Below are positions 1 through 6,950 of a DNA stretch of 18,274 nt, in pieces. Every line of letters begins with the position of its first letter. The first letter of the stretch is position 1. The stretch is from Gammaproteobacteria bacterium (GTDB lineage Bacteria > Gemmatimonadota > Gemmatimonadetes > Longimicrobiales > Gaopeijiaceae). The stretch spans positions 1 through 18,274 of the forward strand of contig VYDD01000333.1 of assembly GCA_009843625.1 (NCBI GenBank), written 5' to 3'. The notes below the pieces were generated by a model. The model did no database searches, was not told the origin of the DNA, and saw only the letters and a program-made list of their open reading frames with translations. The position numbers and the translations under genes were made by a program.

Positions 1-1042
1 CCTCCACCTGCCCCTCCCCCCGCAATCCCTCGACGGGGACCGATGCCTCCGGGTCCCGCACGTCGACCGGGGTGTCCAGAATCACATGCACGCGCCCGAG
101 CGAGACGCGCGCGGTGGCCAGGCTCGCGTACAGTCCCATCAGCCCCTGGATGGGTCCCAGCAGCCGCATCTGGTAGGCCATGAAGGCGACGAACGTCCCC
201 ATCGTGATCGCCTCCGCGATCACCCGCTGGCCCCCATAAAGGAAGATGACCGCGACCCCGCCGGCCAGGATCAGCCCGGGCAGCCCGCCCGCGAGATAGG
301 TCAGCAGCCGCATCGACATCAGCGTTCGGATGAAGGCGTCGTTCTTCCTCCGGAACCGCCTCTGCTCGCGCCGTTGCGCGTTCGACGCCACGGTGAGCTT
401 GAGCCCGAGGATGGTCTCGATCAGGAAGCTGCCGATCCCGGCGCTCCGCTCGCGCAGCTCGGCGGTGATGCTCTCTAGCCGCCTCCTGTAGCGCACCAGC
501 GCCCACAGGCAGGGCGGCAGGATCGCGAGGCTCACCAGGAAGAGCCGGGCATCCAGCCAGAGCAGGATCCCGACCGTCCCCAGCAGGTACGCGATGTTGC
601 CCAGCCACGAAAGCAGGCTCTCGGAAACCACGCGCTGGATCTCGCCGATGTCGTTGTTGATGCGCGACATGATGTCGCCGATGGGAGTGCGCGCGTAGAA
701 GCGGGGCGAGAGCCGCTGCAGGTGCCGGTACAGCGCCAGGCGCATGTCGAAGAGGATGTCCGCCGACGTGCGCGTGTAGCGCATCCCGGAGACCACGTTC
801 AGCCCGAACGAGAGGACGGTGATCCCCGCGAAGAGCGCGACGATGCGGGTGAGCGCGCCGCCGTCCTGCCCCAGCAGGGCGGTGTCCACCAGGTCCTTGG
901 ACAGGTAGGGGATGTAGAGCGAGAGGGCGGTGCTCGCCAAGGACAGCACGAGGATCAGGACCAGCCACCTCGCGTACGGACGGACGAAGCCGAGAGCCCA
1001 GCGGACCTCGCGATCGAACAGGGCTCGCGAGCGACGCCTCAC
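1..1042 (-). CDS. qhpF: ABC exporter, fused permease-ATPase, QhpF-like (3' part missing)
   Basis: The reading frame is open from a GTG at 1042 to the window edge, giving 347 residues of an ABC transporter membrane domain. Hydrophobic segments lie near residues 22-44, 65-83, 140-175 and 255-300, and the cytoplasmic-loop pattern 'SRINNDIGEIQ' (near residue 120) is typical of exporter-type half transporters. The visible part stops at the linker into the nucleotide-binding domain, so Walker A and B lie outside the window. It starts 22 bases after the qhpB stop. No ATG, and no clear ribosome binding site, is present in the gap, so the GTG start is a best guess. In known QHNDH operons an ABC protein of this type, QhpF, is thought to move the cross-linked gamma subunit to the periplasm. 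The name rests on position in the operon; the membrane domain alone would only say ABC exporter. Confidence 0.8.
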   Translation of the reverse strand, partial: MRRRSRALFDREVRWALGFVRPYARWLVLILVLSLASTALSLYIPYLSKDLVDTALLGQDGGALTRIVALFAGITVLSFGLNVVSGMRYTRTSADILFDMRLALYRHLQRLSPRFYARTPIGDIMSRINNDIGEIQRVVSESLLSWLGNIAYLLGTVGILLWLDARLFLVSLAILPPCLWALVRYRRRLESITAELRERSAGIGSFLIETILGLKLTVASNAQRREQRRFRRKNDAFIRTLMSMRLLTYLAGGLPGLILAGGVAVIFLYGGQRVIAEAITMGTFVAFMAYQMRLLGPIQGLMGLYASLATARVSLGRVHVILDTPVDVRDPEASVPVEGLRGEGQVE

Positions 1043-1064
1043 GGGCCCCGCAGGGGATGAACGG

Positions 1065-2183
1065 CTATTCCTGGGAACCGCCGTTGGTGGCCGCGTCCCC
1101 GGGCACCAGCAGGAAGCGCGTCATGTCGGCGTCGAGCCACACCGTGCGCAGCAGTTCGTGGGTGTCGGCGTCGTAGACGTCGATGGTGTTGCCGGCGTTG
1201 TAGATGTAGAGCAGCTCGCCGTTGGAGCTCGGCACCAGCGACATGCGGGGACGCCCCTGGAACTCGACCCGGCTCTCGACCCGCCGCCCCTCCAGATCGA
1301 AGGTCCAGAACTCATAGAAGCCGATCTCCGAGCGGAGCCCGTACCCCTTGCGTCCGCCCGGCGCAAGCGCAAAGCTCACCCGCTCGCTGGGCCCGAGGGT
1401 GTAGAAGTCGACATCCTGCTCCGCGAGGTTCACGCGCGCGATGCCCATCATCTGACGCCCCTGCACCGGATCCGTCATCCGGAAGAGGTTCGTGAAGATG
1501 CCCTCGTCGTCGTAGGGGCTGCGCTGGAAGCTCATGTTCATGCGCCCGAGCCCTTCCTCCAGCGGCAGCGACAGCTCCCAGCGGTCGACCTCGGTGAAGT
1601 TCTCGGTCTCCACGGCGATGATGTCCCGGCCGAAGAAGTAGAGGAGGTCGCCGTCCGGCGAGAACATGAGGTTGGCGCCCTGCCGCTGCTCGCCCACCTC
1701 CGTCGGCACGGTGTCGGTCACCTCGTGCGAGTCGAGGTCGACGCGCAGAATCGAGAATTCGCCGATCTCGAAGCGGTCGAGCAGCTTGGTGTAGCTGCGC
1801 GCACCGAGCAGGATGTACTCGCCGCCCGGCTCCACCACCATCGAGCGGATGCGCACCCTCGTGTTGCCCTCGCTCAGGGTGAAGGAGTCGATCGAGCGTC
1901 CCTCGACCAGATCGACCACCTCGATGTGCTCCATGGCGGCGTCGCGCACGTACATGGTGCGGTTGTCGGGGGAGAGCTGCATCAGGTTGGGGATGCCGGT
2001 GTTGACCGGGATGCGCTCCGTAACCTCGAGGGTCGCCTCGTCGATGACGTAGACGGCCTCGTTGTAGGCCCCCATGTAGATCGTGCCGTTGCCGCCCGAG
2101 CGCACCTCCTGGGCGGCCAGGGCCGCGGGGAGGAGGGCGATCAGCACCGCCAGGTATGACATTTTGTCAGACATGTCTGCCAT
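1065..2183 (-). CDS. qhpB: Quinohemoprotein amine dehydrogenase beta subunit (beta-propeller)
   Basis: The 372-residue product has an N-terminal signal peptide (hydrophobic stretch near residues 9-22, Ala-x-Ala before Gln25) and then repeating propeller blades with phrases such as 'YVIDEATLEV', 'MQLSPDNRTMYVRD' and 'LMFSPDGDLLYFF'. This matches the YVTN/quinohemoprotein amine dehydrogenase beta family, which forms a seven-bladed propeller that docks on the alpha subunit and helps shape the active site in the periplasm. It lies 36 bases after qhpC in the same direction, the place of qhpB in known operons. The start is uncertain: Met1, Met4 and Met8 are all possible, and Met1 and Met8 sit in identical 11-base contexts. 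No strong ribosome binding site precedes any of them. Taken alone, the propeller could be another YVTN protein; context makes QhpB likely. Confidence 0.88.
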   Translation of the reverse strand: MADMSDKMSYLAVLIALLPAALAAQEVRSGGNGTIYMGAYNEAVYVIDEATLEVTERIPVNTGIPNLMQLSPDNRTMYVRDAAMEHIEVVDLVEGRSIDSFTLSEGNTRVRIRSMVVEPGGEYILLGARSYTKLLDRFEIGEFSILRVDLDSHEVTDTVPTEVGEQRQGANLMFSPDGDLLYFFGRDIIAVETENFTEVDRWELSLPLEEGLGRMNMSFQRSPYDDEGIFTNLFRMTDPVQGRQMMGIARVNLAEQDVDFYTLGPSERVSFALAPGGRKGYGLRSEIGFYEFWTFDLEGRRVESRVEFQGRPRMSLVPSSNGELLYIYNAGNTIDVYDADTHELLRTVWLDADMTRFLLVPGDAATNGGSQE

Positions 2184-2191
2184 TTTGTCAG
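2160..2191. repeat. Direct repeat and palindrome at the qhpB start
   Basis: The 11-base unit CATTTTGTCAG occurs at 2160-2170 and again at 2181-2191, exactly 21 bases apart. Between and overlapping the first copy is a perfect 12-base palindrome, CAGACATGTCTG, at 2168-2179. On the coding (minus) strand each copy of the repeat contains an ATG in the qhpB frame (Met1 and Met8). It may be a local duplication, an operator, or simply a repeated start signal. Function is unknown. Confidence 0.6.
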
Positions 2192-2219
2192 GTTTCGTGG
2201 AGGAAAGGAGGCTCCCGGC

Positions 2220-2642
2220 CTACGGGAAGATCATCTCGAGCTTGCGCCAGTCGTTCTGAGCGGCCGCGCACTTGCCGGTCCAGTCCGGGCTGTGGTTCAA
2301 CTGGTCCGGGACGTGGGCGGGCCAGAAGCAGGCCAGGTGGCAGTCGAAGAGGTCGCGCTCCACCGGCTGGCAGAGTCCTGCGGTGCCGCCCGCTTCGTCG
2401 ACCTCCCATCCCGGCGCGAAGACCAGCGAGCACCCCAGCGGGATGTGCGGGATCTCCGGCACCTCGGGAAGCCGTCCCCCGAGCGCGACGACATCCTCGG
2501 CGTTCTCGTCGGCGCCGCCCTCGACCGCGCCCGCGGCCGGCCCCACGGGTCCCGCCATCTGCTCGGCCTCGGGCACGTCGCCCTGGTTCGCCAGGTAGGT
2601 CACCATCCGGTCCGCTTTGCGGTTGATCGGTTTCAGTGCCAA
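2220..2642 (-). CDS. qhpC: Quinohemoprotein amine dehydrogenase gamma subunit precursor (CTQ-bearing)
   Basis: The 140-residue product is the catalytic small subunit of QHNDH. It becomes a cross-linked peptide with cysteine tryptophylquinone (CTQ), which oxidises primary amines to aldehydes in the periplasm. Every cross-link residue known from the Paracoccus/Pseudomonas enzyme is present with a constant numbering offset of 64: Cys71-Glu80, Cys91-Asp97 and Cys105-Asp113 for the thioether bridges, and Cys101-Trp107 for CTQ. Asp97 corresponds to the catalytic base. Residues 1-64 would be a leader removed after cross-linking; it has no hydrophobic signal-peptide core, as expected for export by a dedicated transporter. 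The start codon is TTG, supported by GAGGAG at 2651-2656, eight bases upstream; ATG at 2606 (residue 13) is the alternative. An extra cysteine, Cys125, has no partner in the known scheme. It lies 40 bases after qhpD. Confidence 0.95.
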   Translation of the reverse strand: MALKPINRKADRMVTYLANQGDVPEAEQMAGPVGPAAGAVEGGADENAEDVVALGGRLPEVPEIPHIPLGCSLVFAPGWEVDEAGGTAGLCQPVERDLFDCHLACFWPAHVPDQLNHSPDWTGKCAAAQNDWRKLEMIFP

Positions 2643-2650
2643 GGGTCTTT

Positions 2651-2656
2651 CTCCTC
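2651..2656 (-). promoter_or_regulatory. Ribosome binding site deciding the TTG start of qhpC
   Basis: GAGGAG on the minus strand lies eight bases before TTG at 2642. No comparable site precedes the first in-frame ATG at 2606, so the TTG start is preferred. Confidence 0.7.
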
Positions 2657-2682
2657 GTTGACTCGGTCGCGGTGGATCCGGC

Positions 2683-4269
2683 TCAGGCGTCGAAGCGCGC
2701 CAGGAATGCCGGGTTGCGCTCCGAGATGGCTCCGTAGACTCGAAGACATGTGTGGGTCCAGCTCCGAACCCACTCGCAGAAGTGGAGGTTCGGGGTTGCG
2801 GTGGTGCCGTACCGGGTATGGGCCTCGTGATAGCATCCGCCGGCGCAGATGGGACGGGCCCAGCAGGTCCGGCAGTCGGTCTTGCTGTTGATGTGGTGCT
2901 TCTTCAGGTAGTCGTACTGCACGTCGACGTCGACGCCCTCCGACACCGACCCGATCTTGTGCTCGTCCGAGCCGGCGAAACGATGGCAGAGCGCGACGTC
3001 GCCGTCGGTCGCCACCCCCATGAGCCCGAGCCCGGCGCCGCAGGGGTACGCCTTGCTCACGCCCTTGTGGATCTCCTCCAGGGTGTCCTTCACGTTGGAG
3101 AAGCCGTGATGGCGGTCGGCGCACGCGTGCTCGAGGAAGTCGTGGGCGAGCTCCTCGAACTGGCCGAGCATCTTGTCGTAGCCGGCGTCCGAGATGGAGA
3201 AGTCGCGGCACGACGAACTGGTCACCGGCGCGAAGCCGACCTCCCAGAATCCGATTTCCTCGGTCAGGTGCCTGAAGATGTGCTTGACGTCCAGGTTCTG
3301 GCTGGTCAGGGTAACGCGCGCGCCGATGGGGCGGGTGCGGTGGCGCGCCAGCAGATCCTTGATCTTGGGCAGGATGATGTCGTAGCTGCCCATGCCGTTC
3401 GAGAAGACGCGCAGGCCGTCCTGCACCTCGCGCGGGCCGTCGATGGAAACCGTCACGCCCACCCGGTTCTCTGCCAGCCAGTCGACGATCTCGGGCTTGA
3501 GCAGGGTCGCGTTGGTGGTGAGGCTGAAGTCGACCTCCTTCCCCACCTCGCGGGCGCGCTGCCGCGCGTAGGCCGTGGTGCTCTTGAGCAGCTTGAAGTT
3601 GAGGAGGGTCTCGCCGCCGAAGAAGGTCAGGTGCACCAGCCGATTCGACCCGCCCTGCTCGAACATGAAGTCGACGCTCTCCCGGGCGGTCTCGAGGTCC
3701 ATGTAGCGGGGCTTGGAGTCGGCTTCGACGATGCGGTCGTCGCCGTACTCGTAGCAGTAGGTGCAAGCCAGATTGCACTTGCTGGTGACGTTCAGGACCA
3801 TCGTGGTGAGCGGGAAGCCCTTGGGCGGCAGCATGTCGGGAGGGGCCGGCGCGGGCTTGCCGAGGAGGCCGATGGCGCGCACCCCCATCAGTTCGTCGAT
3901 GCGGTTGGTGACCTCCTCCGCGGGAAAACGGCCCTCCAGCCGCTGCACCAGCTCGGCGGGCGTGCGGTTGGCCGTCTCAAGCGCCCGGAGCACCGCGAGC
4001 GACGCATCGTCCATGCGGAAGATCGCAGCGCTCGGCACCAGGTAGAGGAACGTCGCGCCGTCTGCCTGGAAGGCGTGGAACTCCCCCGGAGTGAGGAGAC
4101 CCGGGGCTGCCGGCGAAGCGCCGTACGAGAGGGGCGGCGCGGGCGCCGGAGCTCCGTTGGCTCGCACAGCGGCCCCGTTCGCAGCCTCGGTGGTTGCAGC
4201 AATAACCGGTGTTGCGGTCGCGGCGCTCACCGACAAACCGCCTGGCGAAGTGATGCCTGCGTTGCTCAT
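2683..4269 (-). CDS. qhpD: Radical SAM/SPASM thioether-forming enzyme QhpD
   Basis: The 528-residue protein forms the Cys-to-Asp/Glu thioether bridges in the QHNDH gamma subunit, using S-adenosylmethionine. The radical SAM cluster motif CX3CX2C is at Cys165, Cys169 and Cys172, followed by 'FFGGE' at 216-220. The C-terminal SPASM domain has the full pattern: Cys410, then Gly423-x4-Cys428, then Cys466-x2-Cys469-x5-Cys475-x3-Cys479, then Cys498, so two auxiliary iron-sulfur clusters are expected. Residues about 70-135 look like a PqqD-type peptide-recognition domain, which would bind the QhpC leader. Residues 1-60 are Ala/Pro-rich and probably disordered. Its ATG overlaps the qhpA stop by four bases (ATGA), preceded by GGGAGGGAG at 4276-4284, so translation is probably coupled. 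The substrate gene qhpC follows directly. Acts in the cytoplasm. Confidence 0.93.
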   Translation of the reverse strand: MSNAGITSPGGLSVSAATATPVIAATTEAANGAAVRANGAPAPAPPLSYGASPAAPGLLTPGEFHAFQADGATFLYLVPSAAIFRMDDASLAVLRALETANRTPAELVQRLEGRFPAEEVTNRIDELMGVRAIGLLGKPAPAPPDMLPPKGFPLTTMVLNVTSKCNLACTYCYEYGDDRIVEADSKPRYMDLETARESVDFMFEQGGSNRLVHLTFFGGETLLNFKLLKSTTAYARQRAREVGKEVDFSLTTNATLLKPEIVDWLAENRVGVTVSIDGPREVQDGLRVFSNGMGSYDIILPKIKDLLARHRTRPIGARVTLTSQNLDVKHIFRHLTEEIGFWEVGFAPVTSSSCRDFSISDAGYDKMLGQFEELAHDFLEHACADRHHGFSNVKDTLEEIHKGVSKAYPCGAGLGLMGVATDGDVALCHRFAGSDEHKIGSVSEGVDVDVQYDYLKKHHINSKTDCRTCWARPICAGGCYHEAHTRYGTTATPNLHFCEWVRSWTHTCLRVYGAISERNPAFLARFDA

Positions 4270-6062
4270 TTAGGGCTCCCTCCCATTCCGGGATTCGGTC
4301 CCGGGGTTCGGCTTCCCCGCCCGTTCGGGCTTGCCGCGGGATCGGGGCTCGCACCCGTGCTCACGTTGGCTCCCGCATCGAAAAGCAGGTAGAGCGGGAC
4401 GGTCACGACCAGGTGGGCGCGGGCCCGCAGGGGACGGTCGCCGTTGTCGTCCTGTACGAGGGTGGCGACCACCCACACGTCGCCGACGTTGTTGCGGTTT
4501 CGGTCGCGGTCCGGGTTGGGGCCGTCGGCGGCGGGCACGAACAGTCCGGTCTGGTCGATCGAGCCGACAAACTCGATGTCGTTGTCGTCGAAGGTCGCCG
4601 CGTATTCCTCGAGGCTCCAGTCGACCTCGACCGGCCCCAGTTCCAGATCGTCGTCGGAGCTTGGACGCCCGTCGGGTCCGTCGTCGAATGCGACTGCCTC
4701 GAACTGCTGGTACCCCTTCGGGAAGACGATGCCGCCCACGCGGGCCATGCCCGTGCGAGGCAACACCTGGATGCGGTCGACGCCGTCGTGGACGACCACG
4801 GCCTGCGCCAGGGTCGCGCCACCGACGAAAACGTCGCGGCCGCCGGGGACCGCGTCGGGCGCCAGGGTCACGTTGAGGGCGATCTCTTCGGAGGAGGCGC
4901 TGACCACCCTGTTGACGGTCAGCCCGGGGCCCAGATCCACATCTCCCGGCCCGACGCCGTCCGCGAACCCGGCCCCGAAGATGCGGACCTCGCGCTCGCC
5001 GCCACCCAGTTGAAGGGCGCGGGGATGCACGCCCGCTACCACCGGGGAGCCAGCCAGGCGCGTGAGGCGCACATCCATGCCGATCTCATCGTAGTCGCCC
5101 CGGAACCAGCGGCCGCTGATCTCGTTCATGCCGCGCTCCACCAACATCACCTCGCGCATCGCCCCATCGGCTTCATCGGACTCGAAGGAGCGCCCCCGCC
5201 ACTGGTATCCGGTGTACACCAGCCCGCGGCCCCGCCTGGTGACGGTCTCGCCGGTACCCGGAAACGTGTAGCTGGCCCGGGTGACGAACGCGTCCTGTTC
5301 GCCGCCGCCCCCCATCGTCACCGTGCCGTAGAGCGCGCCGCGTCCGGGCCAGTGACCGGACATGACCCATGTGCCCTCCAGGCGGGGCGGGCGCATGGTC
5401 GCCGACCACGCCGCCCACTCGGGGGTGTGGAGGGGAAAGACCTCGGAGAGGTGGTCGACGGCGCGCTCCATGGGCTGGCGCGTGTCGGGCGGCTCCCCGT
5501 CGGGACCGGGCTGATCGGGCGTGGGGCCCATGCGGAGGAAGGCCTGGAAGTCCGCGAGCGGGTAGTATCCGCGGTGCGTCGACATAAGGAGCTCCCACTC
5601 CTCGCGCGTGCGCCGCTGCGTGATCACCCGCCCCATCGAATGGCATTGGATGCAGGTGAACTCGACGTCGGTGTCCGCCAGATAGCGGTGGTCGATCATC
5701 CGCTTCTCGACCTCGAAAAGACCGGGACGCAGCTCCTCGGGCGCCAATCCCTGTTGGTCCGAGAGGTACTTCACGATCTCGCGGGCCTCCTCGGGCGCGA
5801 GGGTCACGCCGTTGAGCGAGATCATCCGCTGCAGCGAGCCCTGCCATCCCTCCGGCGTCTTGCGCTCGAAGGAGATGCGCGACATGCGCCCTTCGGAATC
5901 CGGGAGGTGGCACGCCGCGCAGCGGGCGCGGATGGTCTCGTGGTCGATCGGGAAGCCTTCCTCGTCGCTCTGGGCGCTGGCGCCGGAGGCGACGACGAAC
6001 GAGCCTGCGGCGATCAATCCCGCCAGCAGGCGCGCGCGGGTCAAACGAGGGCGGTGAACCAT
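4266..6062 (-). CDS. qhpA: Quinohemoprotein amine dehydrogenase alpha subunit (diheme)
   Basis: The 598-residue product has a signal peptide (Arg-rich start, hydrophobic core near 12-26, Ala-Ser-Ala before Gln31) and two heme c motifs, CAACH at 48-52 and CIQCH at 137-141, in the N-terminal cytochrome domain. The rest matches the beta-barrel and Ig-like domains II-IV of the QHNDH alpha family. The two hemes carry electrons from CTQ in the gamma subunit to a periplasmic acceptor such as a blue copper protein or cytochrome c; no acceptor gene is in the window. The frame is open further upstream to an ATG at 6194, but a candidate promoter at 6117-6145 lies inside that stretch, and ATG 6062 begins directly at the signal peptide. 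No clear ribosome binding site is seen. The last 30 or so residues are an unusual Gly/Pro/Ser-rich tail. Confidence 0.93.
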   Translation of the reverse strand: MVHRPRLTRARLLAGLIAAGSFVVASGASAQSDEEGFPIDHETIRARCAACHLPDSEGRMSRISFERKTPEGWQGSLQRMISLNGVTLAPEEAREIVKYLSDQQGLAPEELRPGLFEVEKRMIDHRYLADTDVEFTCIQCHSMGRVITQRRTREEWELLMSTHRGYYPLADFQAFLRMGPTPDQPGPDGEPPDTRQPMERAVDHLSEVFPLHTPEWAAWSATMRPPRLEGTWVMSGHWPGRGALYGTVTMGGGGEQDAFVTRASYTFPGTGETVTRRGRGLVYTGYQWRGRSFESDEADGAMREVMLVERGMNEISGRWFRGDYDEIGMDVRLTRLAGSPVVAGVHPRALQLGGGEREVRIFGAGFADGVGPGDVDLGPGLTVNRVVSASSEEIALNVTLAPDAVPGGRDVFVGGATLAQAVVVHDGVDRIQVLPRTGMARVGGIVFPKGYQQFEAVAFDDGPDGRPSSDDDLELGPVEVDWSLEEYAATFDDNDIEFVGSIDQTGLFVPAADGPNPDRDRNRNNVGDVWVVATLVQDDNGDRPLRARAHLVVTVPLYLLFDAGANVSTGASPDPAASPNGRGSRTPGPNPGMGGSPK

Positions 6063-6116
6063 GCGGGGACCCGGGAGTTGGAGAAACTCTTGTTTACCGG
6101 TGTATGCGGCATAGGG

Positions 6117-6145
6117 ATGATACCGCCTGCGGGGACGGGAGACAA
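6117..6145 (-). promoter_or_regulatory. Candidate sigma-70 promoter of the qhp operon
   Basis: On the minus strand, TTGTCT (6140-6145) is followed after exactly 17 bases by TATCAT (6117-6122), matching the consensus at 4 of 6 and 5 of 6 positions. Transcription would begin near 6110, giving a leader of about 48 bases before the qhpA ATG at 6062. It is the only good match noticed in this divergent region on this strand. Confidence 0.5.
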
Positions 6146-6186
6146 ACGGGGAGATCCGGCGGGGCGGAGAGCACACGAGCCCGGGT

Positions 6187-6207
6187 CGATGCATGCACGT
6201 TGCATCG
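6187..6207. promoter_or_regulatory. Inverted repeat, candidate operator of the toxin-antitoxin cassette
   Basis: CGATGCA (6187-6193) and TGCATCG (6201-6207) are perfect 7-base inverted arms around a 7-base spacer. The right arm overlaps the proposed -35 box of the plus-strand cassette. Ribbon-helix-helix antitoxins commonly repress their own operon by binding such dyads, so autoregulation is the natural inference. Confidence 0.45.
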
Positions 6208-6228
6208 GTGATGTGTTGGTGCTATGGT
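6200..6228 (+). promoter_or_regulatory. Candidate promoter of the antitoxin-toxin-SRPBCC cassette
   Basis: TTGCAT (6200-6205) and TATGGT (6223-6228) are separated by 17 bases, matching the sigma-70 consensus at 3 of 6 and 4 of 6 positions. The leader to the antitoxin ATG at 6274 would be about 40 bases. It overlaps the inverted repeat at 6187-6207. Confidence 0.4.
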
Positions 6229-6273
6229 GTCTTCATGTCTCAGCACCGTCGTCGAAACCCGGGATTTCGTGCC

Positions 6274-6519
6274 ATGCCACGCCTCACAATCAGCTTGACG
6301 GACCGTACACACCGAGCCTTGCGAGAGGCCGCGGCGCGACAAGGACGCTCCATGGGCGCGATCATCGAAGAGAGCCTTGAATTCAGGGGTATCCTTCCTT
6401 CCATGACGGCACGTGATATCGTCGCGCGAGCGCGTTCGAGTGCCGGCTTGAGCGATGAAGAGGCGATGGCATTGGCGGTGCGCGAAACCAGGCGATACCG
6501 AGCCGGGAAGGACGATTGA
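6274..6519 (+). CDS. Ribbon-helix-helix antitoxin
   Basis: The 81-residue protein begins with a ribbon-helix-helix pattern: a short beta strand 'RLTISLTD' near residues 3-10, then helix 'RTHRALREAAARQG' and helix 'SMGAIIEESLEF'. Such CopG/FitA-like proteins bind operator DNA as dimers and neutralise a toxin with their C-terminal part. The next gene, a PIN-domain toxin, overlaps its stop codon by three bases (TTG inside TTGA), the usual antitoxin-first arrangement. The frame stays open upstream to 6193, but the residues added there do not resemble the family and the proposed promoter lies inside them, so ATG 6274 is chosen; no strong ribosome binding site precedes it. By eye the GC content is lower than in the flanking genes, consistent with acquisition of a mobile module. 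Confidence 0.85.
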   Translation: MPRLTISLTDRTHRALREAAARQGRSMGAIIEESLEFRGILPSMTARDIVARARSSAGLSDEEAMALAVRETRRYRAGKDD

Positions 6520-6938
6520 CCCGGGGGGTCTTCGTCGTGGATACCAATGTCGTCGTGTCCGGAATGACGAGTGCCGACCCGCACAGCCCTCCGTCGCGGA
6601 TTCTCGACGCAATGCTCGACGGCCGGCTGCTCTATCTGATGTCCGGAGCCTTGCTCTCGGAGTATTCGGGAGTGCTGCGACGACCCGGCGTGGCACGGTG
6701 TCATCAGCAAACCGAAGACGAGATCGACAGCCTGCTGACCGACCTGGCAGCGAACGCGGTGTGGCGCGAGCCAGGCAAGAGCGAAGCCGCCCCGGAACCG
6801 GGCGACAACCATCTCTGGGCGCTGCTCGCCAGCCAGCCCGGTTGTCAACTCATCACGGGCGACCGGCTGCTATTGGAGAACCCTCCGCGGTCCGGCTCGG
6901 TCATCACCCCTCGCGACGCCTTGGTTGGGGCCGAATAA
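6516..6938 (+). CDS. PIN-domain toxin (putative endoribonuclease)
   Basis: The 140-residue protein has the acidic residues of PIN nucleases: Asp9 in 'VVDTNVVVSG', Glu49 in 'LLSEYSGVL', Asp97 in 'PGDNHLWALL' and Asp116 in 'LITGDRLLL'. These bind Mg or Mn ions for RNA cleavage. The sequence looks like the COG1569/PIN_3 group of toxin-antitoxin toxins. The start is TTG at 6516, overlapping the antitoxin TGA, so translation is probably coupled; there is no ATG before the first catalytic Asp. All four acidic residues are intact, so the toxin should be active. It is followed after 12 bases by an SRPBCC protein gene. Confidence 0.87.
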   Translation: MTRGVFVVDTNVVVSGMTSADPHSPPSRILDAMLDGRLLYLMSGALLSEYSGVLRRPGVARCHQQTEDEIDSLLTDLAANAVWREPGKSEAAPEPGDNHLWALLASQPGCQLITGDRLLLENPPRSGSVITPRDALVGAE

Positions 6939-6950
6939 CCGGGAGGACTC

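Noticed and set aside
930..2159. Plus-strand open frame of 409 codons
   Set aside because: Antisense to qhpB and the start of the ABC gene; no motifs.
2752..4392. Long plus-strand open frame of 546 codons
   Set aside because: It is antisense to qhpD and the end of qhpA; its product is low-complexity and Val/Gly/Arg/His-rich with no family motifs, as expected from GC-rich codon bias.
6063..6194. N-terminal extension of qhpA to ATG 6194
   Set aside because: The added 44 residues are Arg/Pro-rich and precede a normal signal peptide; a promoter candidate lies within this stretch.
4413..6380. Long plus-strand open frame of 655 codons
   Set aside because: Antisense to qhpA, whose heme motifs and signal peptide are unmistakable; the plus frame shows no recognisable domain.
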